DNA of 27,414 nt from DASWHK01 sp036398215 (GTDB lineage Bacteria > Acidobacteriota > UBA890). The stretch lies in the NCBI GenBank assembly GCA_036398215.1, contig DASWHK010000006.1, positions 1 to 27,414 of the forward strand. The letters are read 5' to 3'. Below the pieces are notes generated by a model, which worked only from the letters and a program-made list of their open reading frames with translations, did not search any database and was not told where the DNA came from. Position 1 is the stretch's first letter. The number at the start of each line of letters is the position of its first letter. Below, in pieces: positions 15,339-24,379 of the stretch. Made by a program: the position numbers and the translations under genes.

Positions 15339-16489
15339 CCGAGCGACCGCGCGACATCGTCTGTATCGCCACCCGGCGACTGGACAACCCGATGCCAACG
15401 AACGTCCAGCACCTCATGCTGCGGCTCGCCGAGCGCCGGCGGGTTCTGTATGTCGAGCCGCCCGTCGACCCGGTGTTTCTCGTCCGCCGTGGCCGTGATC
15501 CCCGCGGCGAGACCGCGGTGCAAACGAGCAACCAGATGCACGTGCTGTCGCCGATCGTCTTGCCCTGGGCGCACCGATCGAAGGCGATCGCCGCCCTCAA
15601 CCAACGCTTGCTGGTGGCGCAGATCCGCCGCCGCCGCCGGCGGCTGGCGTTCGAGCGCCCCTTGCTGTGGCTCTTCTCGCCGCGCCAGGCGGGGATGATC
15701 GGCAGGCTCGGCGAAGCGGCCGTCTGCTACCACATCACCGACGACTACAAGGCGATGCCCGGGGCGGCGACCGCCGCCGCCCGCTCGCGCCTGGTGGCCG
15801 ACGAGCAGACCGTCCTGCAGGCCGCCCGTCACGTGTTCATCACCTCGCGACGGCTCGCCGAGGACCGCGGCCTGTCAGGGGAGCGGTTCCACGTCATTCC
15901 CAACGTCGCCGACGTCGACCACTTCGGCGCCGCGCTGCGCCCGGAGACCAGGGTCGCGGAGGAGATGGCGGCGATCGGCGGCCCGATCGCCGGCTTCGTC
16001 GGCGCCGTCGACGACTACAAGATCGACTTCGAGCTGCTGGCGGCGGCGGCGCGGCGAACGCCGGAGATCTCGTGGGTCCTCATCGGACCCGTGGGGTGGG
16101 CCGATCCGACGACCGTCCCGCCCCAGCTGCGCCTGCCAAATGTCCACCTGATCGGACCGCGACCCTACCGGAGCCTGCCGGCCTACGTGAAGGCCTTCAG
16201 CGTCGCCCTGATTCCCTACCGGATCAACGAGTACACTCGCTACTGCTCGCCGCTCAAGCTGTACGAGTACCTCGCGGCGGGCGTCGGCGTCGTCGCCACC
16301 GACCTGCCGGCCCTTCGCGAGGCCGGCGACCTGGTGACCATCGCCTCGGATCCCGAGAGCTTCGCCGTCGCGGTTCGGACGCGGCTGGAGGATGACGACG
16401 GGCTGCGGCGGGCGCGAATCGACCTTGCCGCGCGCAACTCCTGGAGCCGCCGCATCGAAGAGATCGAAGCGATCCTATGCGAATCCTGA
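15335..16489 (+). CDS. Glycosyltransferase (GT-B, TuaH/GumH-like subgroup)
   Basis: A 384-residue GT-B transferase. The N-terminus (IVCIATRRLDNPMPTNVQHL, then RRVLYVEPP) is typical of the subgroup annotated as TuaH-like, which starts with 'TN..h...rla....vlyvePp'. The donor domain contains GFVGAVDDYKIDFELL and a final SPLKLYEYLAAGVGVVATDLP, where the glutamate of LYEYLA serves as the second conserved acid; the first acid of EX7E is naturally absent in this subgroup. Acceptor and donor sugars are unknown. The gene starts in an ATGA overlap with the methyltransferase, and its last 13 bp overlap the next glycosyltransferase. Confidence 0.83.
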   Translation: MTERPRDIVCIATRRLDNPMPTNVQHLMLRLAERRRVLYVEPPVDPVFLVRRGRDPRGETAVQTSNQMHVLSPIVLPWAHRSKAIAALNQRLLVAQIRRRRRRLAFERPLLWLFSPRQAGMIGRLGEAAVCYHITDDYKAMPGAATAAARSRLVADEQTVLQAARHVFITSRRLAEDRGLSGERFHVIPNVADVDHFGAALRPETRVAEEMAAIGGPIAGFVGAVDDYKIDFELLAAAARRTPEISWVLIGPVGWADPTTVPPQLRLPNVHLIGPRPYRSLPAYVKAFSVALIPYRINEYTRYCSPLKLYEYLAAGVGVVATDLPALREAGDLVTIASDPESFAVAVRTRLEDDDGLRRARIDLAARNSWSRRIEEIEAILCES

Positions 16490-17616
16490 TGGTTTGCCCC
16501 TCGTACCAGCCGCAGGCGATCGGCTGTGGCGTCGGCGACTACACCAGGCTGCTGGCCGAGCAGCTCGCCGCCGGCGGCGACGACGTCGAGGTGTTGTGCG
16601 GCAGCGGCTACCGGGGGCCAATCGACGGCGCGGTCAGGGTCCGGCCGATCGTCGAGAGCTGGTCGCCGTGGGCGCTGCTCCGGCTGGCCACGGCGCCTGC
16701 AAGCGCCGACCTGATCGACTTCCAGTTCACCCCGGTGCTCTACGGGCGGCACAGCGCCCTGCGCCTGTGGCCGGCGCTGCTGAAGCTGCGCCGGAGGCGG
16801 GTTCCAGCCGTCGTCACGCTCCACTCGCTGAGCGGCCGTTCGCTCGGCTCGCGACTCGCGGCCGGCCTGATGCTGCTGGCCGCCCGCGGGGCGATCGGCG
16901 CCAACGAAGAGGTGACGGCGATGCTGGCCCGGCGGGCGCCGCGCCTGGCGCGCAAGACGATCGAGGTCCCCATCGGCTCCAACGTGGTCATCGCCCCGGC
17001 CGCCCCCGCCGAGCTGCAGGCGGTTCGCGCCCACCTGGGCGCCGGCCCCGGCGATCCGCTGCTGGCCCACTTCGGCCTCGTGTACCCGGGCAAGGGCCTG
17101 GAGACGCTCTTTCGCGCCCTCGGCACTCTCCGCGGCCGGCATCCGGGCGCGCGGCTGGCGATCGCCGGCGAGACCCGCGCCGAAAGCCGCGACTACCGTG
17201 AGACCCTGGAGCGCTTGGCCGCCGACCTCGGCGTCGCCGGCGCCATCCAGTGGACCGGCAGGCTGGAGCCCGCGGAGGTATCCCGCCTGTTGCAGGCGGC
17301 GGACCTGTACGTCGTCCCCTACGACGGCGGCGTCTCGATACGCCGCGGCACGCTGATGGCTGGGCTGGCGCACGGGCTGCCGGTGATCAGCACCACGCCG
17401 GCGGTGCCTTCCGCCCATCTGCGAGACGGAGAGAACGTCTCGCTGGTGCCGCCCGGCGACCCCGGCGCCCTCGCCGCGCGGCTGATCGAGCTCGTCGAGG
17501 CGCCGGACCGGCGCGCCGCCCTCGGCGAAGGGGCGCGGGAGCTGGCGGCGGCCTTCTCCTGGCCGCGCATCGCGGCGACGACCCGCAGCGCCTTCGCACA
17601 GGTCGCCCGATCATGA
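16477..17616 (+). CDS. Glycosyltransferase family 4-like
   Basis: A 379-residue GT-B transferase. It begins with MRILMVCPSYQPQAIGCGVG, a standard first strand and glycine loop (GVGDYTRLLAEQLA). The donor domain runs from about 190, with FGLVYPGKGLETLFRAL and later LYVVPYDGGVSIRRGTLMAGLAHG. The 'SIRRGTLM..LAHGLPVIST' segment defines a known GT4 subgroup that lacks the EX7E pair, so its absence is not damage. The start overlaps the previous gene by 13 bp and the stop overlaps the next by ATGA. The sugar specificity cannot be read from the sequence. Confidence 0.84.
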   Translation: MRILMVCPSYQPQAIGCGVGDYTRLLAEQLAAGGDDVEVLCGSGYRGPIDGAVRVRPIVESWSPWALLRLATAPASADLIDFQFTPVLYGRHSALRLWPALLKLRRRRVPAVVTLHSLSGRSLGSRLAAGLMLLAARGAIGANEEVTAMLARRAPRLARKTIEVPIGSNVVIAPAAPAELQAVRAHLGAGPGDPLLAHFGLVYPGKGLETLFRALGTLRGRHPGARLAIAGETRAESRDYRETLERLAADLGVAGAIQWTGRLEPAEVSRLLQAADLYVVPYDGGVSIRRGTLMAGLAHGLPVISTTPAVPSAHLRDGENVSLVPPGDPGALAARLIELVEAPDRRAALGEGARELAAAFSWPRIAATTRSAFAQVARS

Positions 17617-18791
17617 AGATCCTGGTGCTGACCCCGACTTTCCTGCCGGCGGTCGGCGGCGCCGAGCTGGTCCTCTTTGAGGTCTACCGGCGGCTGGCGG
17701 CGCGCCACGAGGTGGTGCTGCTGACCCCGCTGCTGTCTCCGCACTTGCTCAGCCACTACGCCTCGGACGAGTATGGAGACGAGGCCATCCCGTTCGCGGT
17801 GCGCCGCTTTCGGGACCGCATCACGTTCTTCAAGGTCCCCGGCCACCGGCTCAGCCTCGGGGCGCTGCCGCCGTTCTCGCTGTCGGCGGTGGCCGCAACG
17901 AGCGAGGCCATCCGCGACCTGCGGCCGGACGTGCTCAACGTCCACTACCTGGTCCCCACCGGCCTGGCCGGCTGGTACGCCGCGCGCCGCCACGGCATCC
18001 CGACGGTCATGACGATGAACGGCCGCGACGTGCCGGGGCCGGGCGTGCCCCGCCTGTGGCGCTGGTGGCAGCGGGCGCTGCTGGCCGCCGCGACCGACGT
18101 CACCTACGTCTCCGGCTACTGCGAGACCGCGATCTACGGCCCCTCCGGTGGGCCCGGGCGGGTCATCTACAACGGCGTCGCCATCCCGCCGCCCGCCGGC
18201 GATGCGGCGCGGGCCCGCCGCCGGCTCGGGCTCGACGGGGACCGGTTCCTGATCTTCGCCCTCGGCCGCCTGGCCAAGGAGAAGCGCGTCGACGTGCTGG
18301 TCCGGGCGATGCGCCGCTACCTGGACGCCGGCGGCGAGGGCAGCATGGCGATCGGCGGCACCGGACCCGAGAGCGAATCCCTGGAGCGGCTGGCGAAGCA
18401 GCTCGGGCTCGGCGACAGGCTGCGGTTCTGCGGCTTCATCCCGACCCCCGAGCTCGCCGACTACTTCGCCGCCTGCGACACCTTCACCTTCCATTCGACG
18501 TACGAGACCTTCGGCATCGTCATCGCCCAGGCGATGAGCTACGGCAAGCCGGTGGTCACGGCCCGCAACACCGCCCTGCCCGAGGTCCTCGGCGACGCCG
18601 GCTTGCTCGCCGACGCCTGCGACCCGCGAGGGTTCGCCGCCGCCTTCCTCGAGCTCTCCGCCGACGTCGAGCTACGGCGGCGGCTGGGCGCGGCCGGCCG
18701 GCGGCGCGCCGAAGAGCTGTTCGACTGGGACAAGATCGCCCTCCAGTACGAGGCGGTCCTCGAGCGCGCCGCCGCGCGGGGCGGACCGTGA
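17613..18791 (+). CDS. Glycosyltransferase family 4 with EX7Q in place of EX7E
   Basis: A 392-residue GT4 transferase. The first strand is MKILVLTPTFLPAVGGAE, with the glycine loop at 15-16. The middle of the acceptor domain contains VLNVHYLVPTGLAGWYA, the donor domain starts near 210, and FALGRLAKEKRVDVLVRA gives the phosphate-binding arginine and lysine. The late motif reads YETFGIVIAQAMSYGKPVV: E298 is kept but the second glutamate is Q306. That residue normally binds the ribose of the sugar nucleotide, so activity or donor choice may be altered. Everything else is intact and the length is normal. It is coupled by ATGA at the start and GTGA at the end. Confidence 0.86.
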   Translation: MKILVLTPTFLPAVGGAELVLFEVYRRLAARHEVVLLTPLLSPHLLSHYASDEYGDEAIPFAVRRFRDRITFFKVPGHRLSLGALPPFSLSAVAATSEAIRDLRPDVLNVHYLVPTGLAGWYAARRHGIPTVMTMNGRDVPGPGVPRLWRWWQRALLAAATDVTYVSGYCETAIYGPSGGPGRVIYNGVAIPPPAGDAARARRRLGLDGDRFLIFALGRLAKEKRVDVLVRAMRRYLDAGGEGSMAIGGTGPESESLERLAKQLGLGDRLRFCGFIPTPELADYFAACDTFTFHSTYETFGIVIAQAMSYGKPVVTARNTALPEVLGDAGLLADACDPRGFAAAFLELSADVELRRRLGAAGRRRAEELFDWDKIALQYEAVLERAAARGGP

Positions 18792-19924
18792 GCGCCGGCG
18801 GGCGCGCCGTGCGGGTCGCATACCTCCACGATCACGGCGAGATCAGTGGCGGCGAGACCAGCCTGCTGGCGCTCTGGGAGCACCTCGACCGAGCCCGCTT
18901 CGAGCCGATCCTGGTCGGCGTCGGCGAGGGCCCGTTCGCCGCCGCCGCCCGGCGCCTGGGCGTCGAATGCGTCGCGGTCGAGTACCCGCGCTTTCGGGGC
19001 CTGCTGGCGCCCGGCGGCTGGCGGAGCCTGCGGCGCCTGCGGCGCCTGCTGCGCGAGCTCGACGCGGCCCTCGTGCACGGCAACACGCCGCGCACCAATC
19101 TGGCCGCCTCGACGATGCGCGGCGCCGCGGCCCCGGCGATCATCTGGCACCAGCGGACCCTGCCGCGCCACTCCGACTGGGACGTCGAACGCCGCCTCGG
19201 CTGGCTTGCCGACCGGATCATCTGCAACTCGGCGGCGGTGGCGGAGCGCTTCGGGGCCCGCCGGCGCAACGTCGTCGTCGTCCACAACGGCGTCGACACC
19301 GACCGCTTCCGTCCCGGCAACGGCGGAGCGGCCGTCAGATCGGAGCTCGGGCTCGCCGAGGGTGAGGTGGCGGTCGGCATCGTCGGCAACTTCAGCCCGC
19401 TGAAGAACCACGAGCTCTTCCTCGCCGCGGCGCGGCGCTTTCGCGACGGTCGATCGGCGGCCCGCTTCCTGATCGTCGGCGGTGAGGTGTTCGCGGAGAA
19501 CCGGGCGCGGGCGGCCGAGCTGCGGGCCCTCGCCACCGCCCTCGACCTCGAGCAGACGGTGACGTTCGTCGGCCGGCGCGACGACATGCCGCGGGTCATG
19601 GACGCCCTCGACGTGCTGGTGGCGGCATCCAGCATCGAGGCCTGCAGCCGCGCCGTGCTCGAGGCCATGGCCGCGGGGACACCGGTGGTCGCCGCCCGCG
19701 CCGGCGGCAACCCCGAGCTCGTCGAGGCCGGCGCCAGCGGCCTGTTGTTCGCGCCGGAGAGCGCCGAGGACCTGGCTGGGGTCCTGGAGCTTCTGATCGT
19801 CGATTCGGACCGGCGCCGGGCGATGGGCGCCGCCGCGCGGGCCCGCGCCGTCGAGCACTTCGGCATCGGCAAGCAGGTTGCCGCCATCGAGGCCGTCTAC
19901 ACCGCAGTCCTGGACGAACGATGA
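18788..19924 (+). CDS. Glycosyltransferase family 4, complete EX7E
   Basis: A 378-residue GT4 transferase starting with GTG in the overlap with the preceding stop; a second GTG at 18809 begins exactly at the first strand (VRVAYLHDHGEISGG). Residues 19-27 hold the glycine loop ISGGETSLL. The acceptor domain includes HGNTPRTNLAA and IIWHQRTLPRH. The donor domain starts near 190 with VGIVGNFSPLKNHELFLAAA. The EX7E pair is E284 and E292 in IEACSRAVLEAMAAGTPVV, followed by AGGNPELV. A run of short 9-bp repeats near 19026-19050 encodes RRLRRLRRLLREL, a basic helix that could face the membrane. It is a standard intact enzyme of unknown sugar specificity. Confidence 0.87.
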   Translation: MSAGGRAVRVAYLHDHGEISGGETSLLALWEHLDRARFEPILVGVGEGPFAAAARRLGVECVAVEYPRFRGLLAPGGWRSLRRLRRLLRELDAALVHGNTPRTNLAASTMRGAAAPAIIWHQRTLPRHSDWDVERRLGWLADRIICNSAAVAERFGARRRNVVVVHNGVDTDRFRPGNGGAAVRSELGLAEGEVAVGIVGNFSPLKNHELFLAAARRFRDGRSAARFLIVGGEVFAENRARAAELRALATALDLEQTVTFVGRRDDMPRVMDALDVLVAASSIEACSRAVLEAMAAGTPVVAARAGGNPELVEAGASGLLFAPESAEDLAGVLELLIVDSDRRRAMGAAARARAVEHFGIGKQVAAIEAVYTAVLDER

Positions 19925-21063
19925 GCCGCCCGCTGCGGATCGGCGCCGACGTCCGCGAATGGCGAGCGGGCACCTCGACCGGCATCGGCCGCTTCCTGAG
20001 CGGCTTCCTCGAGTGGGCGGTCGAAAGCGCTCCCCACGAGCTGCTGCTGATCGGCAACCAGCACACCGAGCAACGGCTCGCCGGCGCCGCCGGCAGGGCG
20101 GGCAGGGCGGCCAGGGTACAGTTCGAGCGTCATCCCGAACGCAGCACTCTCGCCTGGGACCATCTCGTCCTGCCCCGTTGGCTTCGCCGCAGGAGCATCG
20201 ACGTGTTCCTGTCGCCGTATTACAAGGTGCCGCTCAACGCCCCCTGCCCGGTCGTGGCCACGATCCACGACCTCATCCCGTTGCACTACCCGCGACCGGG
20301 CCGAGGCGGGCTGCATCGCCTGCTCATCCGTCGCTGGATGCGCTTCATGCTCGAGCGCGCCACCCGCGTGGTCACCGATTCCGAGTTCTCGCGCCAGGAC
20401 ATCGCCCGCACGCTGGGCCTGCGCGGCGGCGGCATCGAGGTCGTGCCGCTGCGCCTCGAGCCGGCGCTCGCCTCGCCTCCCGGGCTCGCGGCCCGCGACG
20501 CGACGCTGAGGAGCCTCGACCTGCGGGCCGGTTATGTCCTTTACGTCGGCCGCTTCGAGCCCCACAAGAACGTCCACCTGCTGGTCGAGGCCTGGAGCCG
20601 GCTCGATGCCGGGCTGCGGGAGCTTCACCCCCTGGTGCTCGCCGGCCAGGGTGGCGAGCGGCTGGCCGCGGCCGTCCCCGGCGTCAGGGCGCTCGGCTTC
20701 GTCGCCGAAAAGAATCTGCCGGCTCTGTACGCCGGCGCCGAGGTCTTCGCCTTCCCGTCGCTCTACGAGGGCTTCGGGCTGCCGCCGCTGGAAGCGATGG
20801 GGTGCGGAACGGCGGTGATCTGCTCCACGGCCGCCTCGCTGCCGGAGGTGGTCGGCGAGGCCGCGCGGCTGCTGCCGCCGGATGAGGCCGGCCCCTGGAC
20901 GTCGGCGCTGGGCGAGCTGCTCACCGATGCCGGCGCCCGCGCCAGCCTCGTCGCCGCGGGGCGGCGCTGGGTGGAACGCTACCGCCCGCAGAGCGCCGCC
21001 CCGCTGCTGATGCGGGTGCTGGAGTCGAGCCGAGCCTCCAACTCGGTTGGCGGGCCATCATGA
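19921..21063 (+). CDS. Glycosyltransferase family 4, mannosyltransferase-like subgroup
   Basis: A 380-residue GT4 transferase of the WbaZ/mannosyltransferase-B-like type. The N-terminal strand is IGADVREWRAGTSTGIGRF, and the family-typical FLSPYYKVPLNAPCPVVATI is followed by HDLIP (116-120). Further on come VTDSEFSRQDIAR and the donor-domain start YVLYVGRFEPHKNVHLLVEA at 205-224. The EX7E motif is intact: E283 and E291 in PSLYEGFGLPPLEAM. The subgroup often transfers mannose or a related hexose, but that is only a family tendency. Tandem 9-bp repeats at 20092-20109 encode a short GRAGRAAR loop near residue 58. It is coupled by ATGA on both sides. Confidence 0.88.
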   Translation: MSRPLRIGADVREWRAGTSTGIGRFLSGFLEWAVESAPHELLLIGNQHTEQRLAGAAGRAGRAARVQFERHPERSTLAWDHLVLPRWLRRRSIDVFLSPYYKVPLNAPCPVVATIHDLIPLHYPRPGRGGLHRLLIRRWMRFMLERATRVVTDSEFSRQDIARTLGLRGGGIEVVPLRLEPALASPPGLAARDATLRSLDLRAGYVLYVGRFEPHKNVHLLVEAWSRLDAGLRELHPLVLAGQGGERLAAAVPGVRALGFVAEKNLPALYAGAEVFAFPSLYEGFGLPPLEAMGCGTAVICSTAASLPEVVGEAARLLPPDEAGPWTSALGELLTDAGARASLVAAGRRWVERYRPQSAAPLLMRVLESSRASNSVGGPS

Positions 21064-22364
21064 GGGTCCTGATCGGCGCCGACGTCGCCCCGTTCGACCC
21101 GGGCAGCGGCGCCGAGCGCCTGCTGCAGGCGCACGCCCGCGAGCTGGCCAGACGCGGCCACGAGCTGCGGATCGTCTTTCGTGCCCCTCCCCCGGCGTCC
21201 GCCCATGACCAGCGGCATCCGGCGCCCGGCGACGAGTGGGAGGGGTGTCTGCTGTTCCCCTACGCCGTCGACCGCGGCGGCAGCCTCTCGTTCCTGCGCA
21301 ACACGCTCGTCAACGGCAGGCGGGCGGGCGCCCGCGCCACCTCGAGCTGGCAGCCGGACGTCATCAACGTCTACCAGCCGTTCACCGGCCTGGCGCTGTT
21401 GCGCGCCAACCGTCCCCCGGCGCCGTTGATGTACACGTTCCTGTCGCCCGCACCGGCCGAGCTCAGGGCTCGCGCCGAAATGGCTTTCTGTAGCGAGGAC
21501 GCCCAGGGGCCAGCCAAGCGCCAGCCGGGATCGGGCGGCGTCCGCGGCCGGCTCCTGCGCGCCGGCCTCTGCTGGGTGGAGGACCGGGTCCTGCGGCGCG
21601 CCGATCGCATCTCGGTGCTCAGCGACTTCATGAGGGACGAGATCCTCGCCTGGCACCCGCGCGTCGATCGCGACCGTATCGTTCGCATTCCAGGGGGCGT
21701 CGACACCGGCTCGTTCGTGCCGATCGCCGACCGTGCCGGGCTGCGCGCCGAGCTCGGCTACCCCGCCGGCCGCAAGCTGCTGCTGACGGTGAGAAACCTC
21801 GAGCCGCGCACCGGCGTCGAAAACCTGCTGGCCGCCATCACTCGACTGGCCGGGAGGCGGCGCGACTTCCTGCTGCTGGTCGCCGGGCGCGGACCGCTCG
21901 CCGAGCGGCTGCAGGAGACCGTCCGCAGCGCCCAGATCACCGATCTCGTCCGCTTCCTGGGCTTCGTGGAGGAAGCCGAGCTCTTGCGCCTGTACGCGGC
22001 CGCCGACCTTTACATCCAACCGGACACCGACCTCCAGGGGTTCGGCTTGCCGATCGTCGAGGCGATGGCGTGCGGGACCCCGGTTCTGGCGACGCCGGTC
22101 GGCGGCGCCGTCGACATCCTGCGACCCATCGACGACCGCCTGCTGTTCTCGTCGGTCGAGCCCGAGGCCATCGCCGCCGAGCTCGGCGCCGCCCTCGACG
22201 ATCGCGACATCATCGGCCCGCGGGACAAGTACCGGCGCATCGCCGAGGAGAGGTTCGCCTGGCCACGGGTCGTCGACCAGGTCGAAGCGCTGATGGCCGC
22301 GATGCGCCGCGAGCACGATGGCACTTCTCATCGTCGTTCGTCGCCCACAGCGGAAGGGCGGTGA
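21060..22364 (+). CDS. Glycosyltransferase family 4 with QX7E in place of EX7E
   Basis: A 434-residue GT4 transferase, coupled by ATGA to the preceding one. MRVLIGADVAPFDPGSGAER (1-20) is the first strand plus glycine loop. VINVYQPFTGLALLRA and ISVLSDFMRDEIL mark the acceptor domain. It is longer than its neighbours because of a polar stretch at about 135-165. The donor domain opens with LLTVRNLEPRTGVENLLAAI at 241-260, with R and N-L where R-L-V-x-x-K-G is commoner. The late motif reads DLQGFGLPIVEAMACGTPVLA: Q326 replaces the first glutamate and E334 is kept. An altered donor or lower activity is possible. It ends 3 bp before the next gene. Confidence 0.86.
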   Translation: MRVLIGADVAPFDPGSGAERLLQAHARELARRGHELRIVFRAPPPASAHDQRHPAPGDEWEGCLLFPYAVDRGGSLSFLRNTLVNGRRAGARATSSWQPDVINVYQPFTGLALLRANRPPAPLMYTFLSPAPAELRARAEMAFCSEDAQGPAKRQPGSGGVRGRLLRAGLCWVEDRVLRRADRISVLSDFMRDEILAWHPRVDRDRIVRIPGGVDTGSFVPIADRAGLRAELGYPAGRKLLLTVRNLEPRTGVENLLAAITRLAGRRRDFLLLVAGRGPLAERLQETVRSAQITDLVRFLGFVEEAELLRLYAAADLYIQPDTDLQGFGLPIVEAMACGTPVLATPVGGAVDILRPIDDRLLFSSVEPEAIAAELGAALDDRDIIGPRDKYRRIAEERFAWPRVVDQVEALMAAMRREHDGTSHRRSSPTAEGR

Positions 22365-22367
22365 AAA

Positions 22368-23219
22368 GTGCGGGCTAGTCGCTGCCCGGTCTGCGGCGGC
22401 GCCCGGGTGGCGCCGAACCGGTACCCGGCCACGCCCGGTCTGCTGCGCTGTCCCGATTGCGGCCTGGTGTTTCGCGAGCGGCCGGTCGCACCTTCCGCGC
22501 CGCCGGGCCCGCCGGCCGCGGACCCCGAGCGCCTCAACGCCGGCCGCCACGACCTGTTTGCGGTCGGACTGCGGCTGCTCGCCCCCCACCGCCGCCTCGG
22601 CCGCCTGCTCGACGTCGGCGCCGGGCCGGGGGGGTTCGTGAAGCTGGCCGCGGAGGCGGGCTGGAGGCCGATCGGGATCGAGCCCGACGCCGCGGTCCTC
22701 CGGCTGGCCGCGGAGCTCGGCGTCCCGGGCCGGGTGCGGGCGGTCGCCGCCGCCCTGCCCTGCGCCGCCGCGAGCCTCGACGCGGTTACCTTCTGGGACA
22801 CTCTGGATATCGTGGCCGACCCCGTCGGGGCGCTCCGCGAGGCCCTTTCCGTGCTGCGCCCCGGGGGCATCGTGCTGGCCAGGGTCCGCAACGGGCCGGT
22901 CCACCTGCTGATGCGCAGGCTGCCGTTCGTCCCCACCAGCGCCTCGGTCGTGCAGACGACGCTCTTTTCCCGGCGAACCCTGGGCAGGTCGCTGGAGACG
23001 GCCGGGTTTCGCGCCGTTCGCGTACGCATGTCTCCGCTGACGGCGCGCGATCCGTACCGATCCGAGACGGACCCGGCGTTCGTTCTCCACATGGGGAGGC
23101 GCGCATGGTCGGCCGCGGCGTCGGCAGCGGCCGCCGCCTCGGGCCAGCGCCTGCAGATCGGCCCCTCGCTGCTCGCCGTCGCCCGGCGCCCCGAGCGGGA
23201 CTCAGAGAGCGCGCGATGA
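22368..23219 (+). CDS. SAM-dependent methyltransferase with N-terminal zinc ribbon
   Basis: A 283-residue enzyme starting with GTG three bases after the previous stop. An N-terminal treble-clef/zinc-ribbon is formed by C6-x2-C9 and C28-x2-C31 (CPVCGG and CPDCGLVF). Motif I is LDVGAGPGGFVKLA at 81-94 and strand 2 ends IGIEPDA. The later signature is ALSVLRPGGIVLARV, with a WDTLDIVADP segment where 'nvleHv.dp' is usual. This zinc ribbon plus Methyltransf_23-type layout is common in glycan clusters and in C-methyltransferases of deoxysugars. The C-terminal methyltransferase extension of the sugar C-methyltransferases is absent. It is probably a sugar O-methyltransferase; this is inference. Confidence 0.82.
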   Translation: MRASRCPVCGGARVAPNRYPATPGLLRCPDCGLVFRERPVAPSAPPGPPAADPERLNAGRHDLFAVGLRLLAPHRRLGRLLDVGAGPGGFVKLAAEAGWRPIGIEPDAAVLRLAAELGVPGRVRAVAAALPCAAASLDAVTFWDTLDIVADPVGALREALSVLRPGGIVLARVRNGPVHLLMRRLPFVPTSASVVQTTLFSRRTLGRSLETAGFRAVRVRMSPLTARDPYRSETDPAFVLHMGRRAWSAAASAAAAASGQRLQIGPSLLAVARRPERDSESAR

Positions 23220-24379
23220 GCGGCGGTCTCGTGGAGGACAGGATCTCTGTCCTGCACATCATCACCCGCCTCGATCCGGGCGGCTCGGCGGAAAACACGC
23301 TGCTGGCCTGCCATCACCTGGCCGCGAGGGGATGGGACGCCGGCCTGGCGTCGGGACCCGGATGGACCGGGCGGGATGCCGAGGCCGGAGGCGTCGACCT
23401 CCCGGTGACGCTGATCCCCCAGCTGCGCCGCGATCCCTCGCCGCTGGCCGACCTGCGGGCGCTGTGGCAGATCTATCGGCTCCTGCGCCGCGAGAGGCCG
23501 GACGTCCTCCACACCCATTCGGCCAAGGCCGGGATCCTCGGCCGCTGGGCCGGGTTTTTCGCCGGCGTGAAGCACATTGTCCACACCCCCCACGGCCACG
23601 TTCTGTACGGATACGCCCGCGGGCCGAGGAACTGGGCCTACCTCCTCGCCGAGCGGATGACGGCGCCGATAACCCATCGCCTGGTGGCGCTCAGCGAGGG
23701 GGAGCGCCGGGAGTCGGCCGCGGCTCGGATCGGCACGCTGGAGAGGTGGGTGGTCATCCCCAGCGGCGTGGACCTGACCGGCATCGAGCCGCGCGTCCGG
23801 CTGCCGCAGCCGAGCGCGCCGCTGCGCGTCGGCGTCGTCGCCCGCCTCGAGCACGTCAAGGGCGTCGACGTTCTCGTCGAAGCCAGCGCCATGCTCGCCG
23901 CGTCCGGCGCCCCACCGTTCGAGGTGCTGGTCTGGGGCGAGGGCCGCGAGCAGGAGGCGCTCGTGGCGCTGTCGCAACGACTGGGGACCGCCGGCCTGGT
24001 GCGCTTCGTCGGCACCGCCGAGCCGGTGGCCCGATTCCTCGATGGCCTCGACGTCTACGCGCAGCCGTCGCGCAACGAAGGGATGGGGCGGGCCCTGGTC
24101 CTGGCCCAGGGCGCCGGCCTGCCGATCGTGGCGTCGCGTGTCTGCGGCATCCCCGATGTCGTCCGCGACGGAGAGACAGGCATCCTCGTCGAGCCCGGCG
24201 ACCCGGCGGCCCTGGCCGCGGGCCTCGAGCGCCTGCTCGCCGACCCCGGGCGGCGTGACCGCTACGCGGCGGCGGCGAGGTCCTGGGTGCTGAGCGACGA
24301 CGAGACCGGGTTTCCCCGCTTCAGCGTCGAGGCGATGCTGTGGCGATTGGAAGGCCTCTATCGTAGGCTCGCGGGATGA
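23216..24379 (+). CDS. Glycosyltransferase family 4 with altered second acid
   Basis: A 387-residue GT4 transferase of the type seen in capsule clusters. It shows VLHIITRLDPGGSAENTLLA (13-32), then VLHTHSAKAGILGRWA and HIVHTPHGHVLYGY, both signatures of this subgroup. The donor domain has VGVVARLEHVKGVDVLVEAS at 205-224. The late motif is SRNEGMGRALVLAQGAGLPIV: the first glutamate E288 is present, but L296 stands where the second should be, and the usual EAM is LAQ. Fold and length are otherwise intact, so the gene does not look broken. Catalysis may tolerate this or the donor may differ. It is coupled by ATGA on both sides. Confidence 0.85.
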   Translation: MSGGLVEDRISVLHIITRLDPGGSAENTLLACHHLAARGWDAGLASGPGWTGRDAEAGGVDLPVTLIPQLRRDPSPLADLRALWQIYRLLRRERPDVLHTHSAKAGILGRWAGFFAGVKHIVHTPHGHVLYGYARGPRNWAYLLAERMTAPITHRLVALSEGERRESAAARIGTLERWVVIPSGVDLTGIEPRVRLPQPSAPLRVGVVARLEHVKGVDVLVEASAMLAASGAPPFEVLVWGEGREQEALVALSQRLGTAGLVRFVGTAEPVARFLDGLDVYAQPSRNEGMGRALVLAQGAGLPIVASRVCGIPDVVRDGETGILVEPGDPAALAAGLERLLADPGRRDRYAAAARSWVLSDDETGFPRFSVEAMLWRLEGLYRRLAG

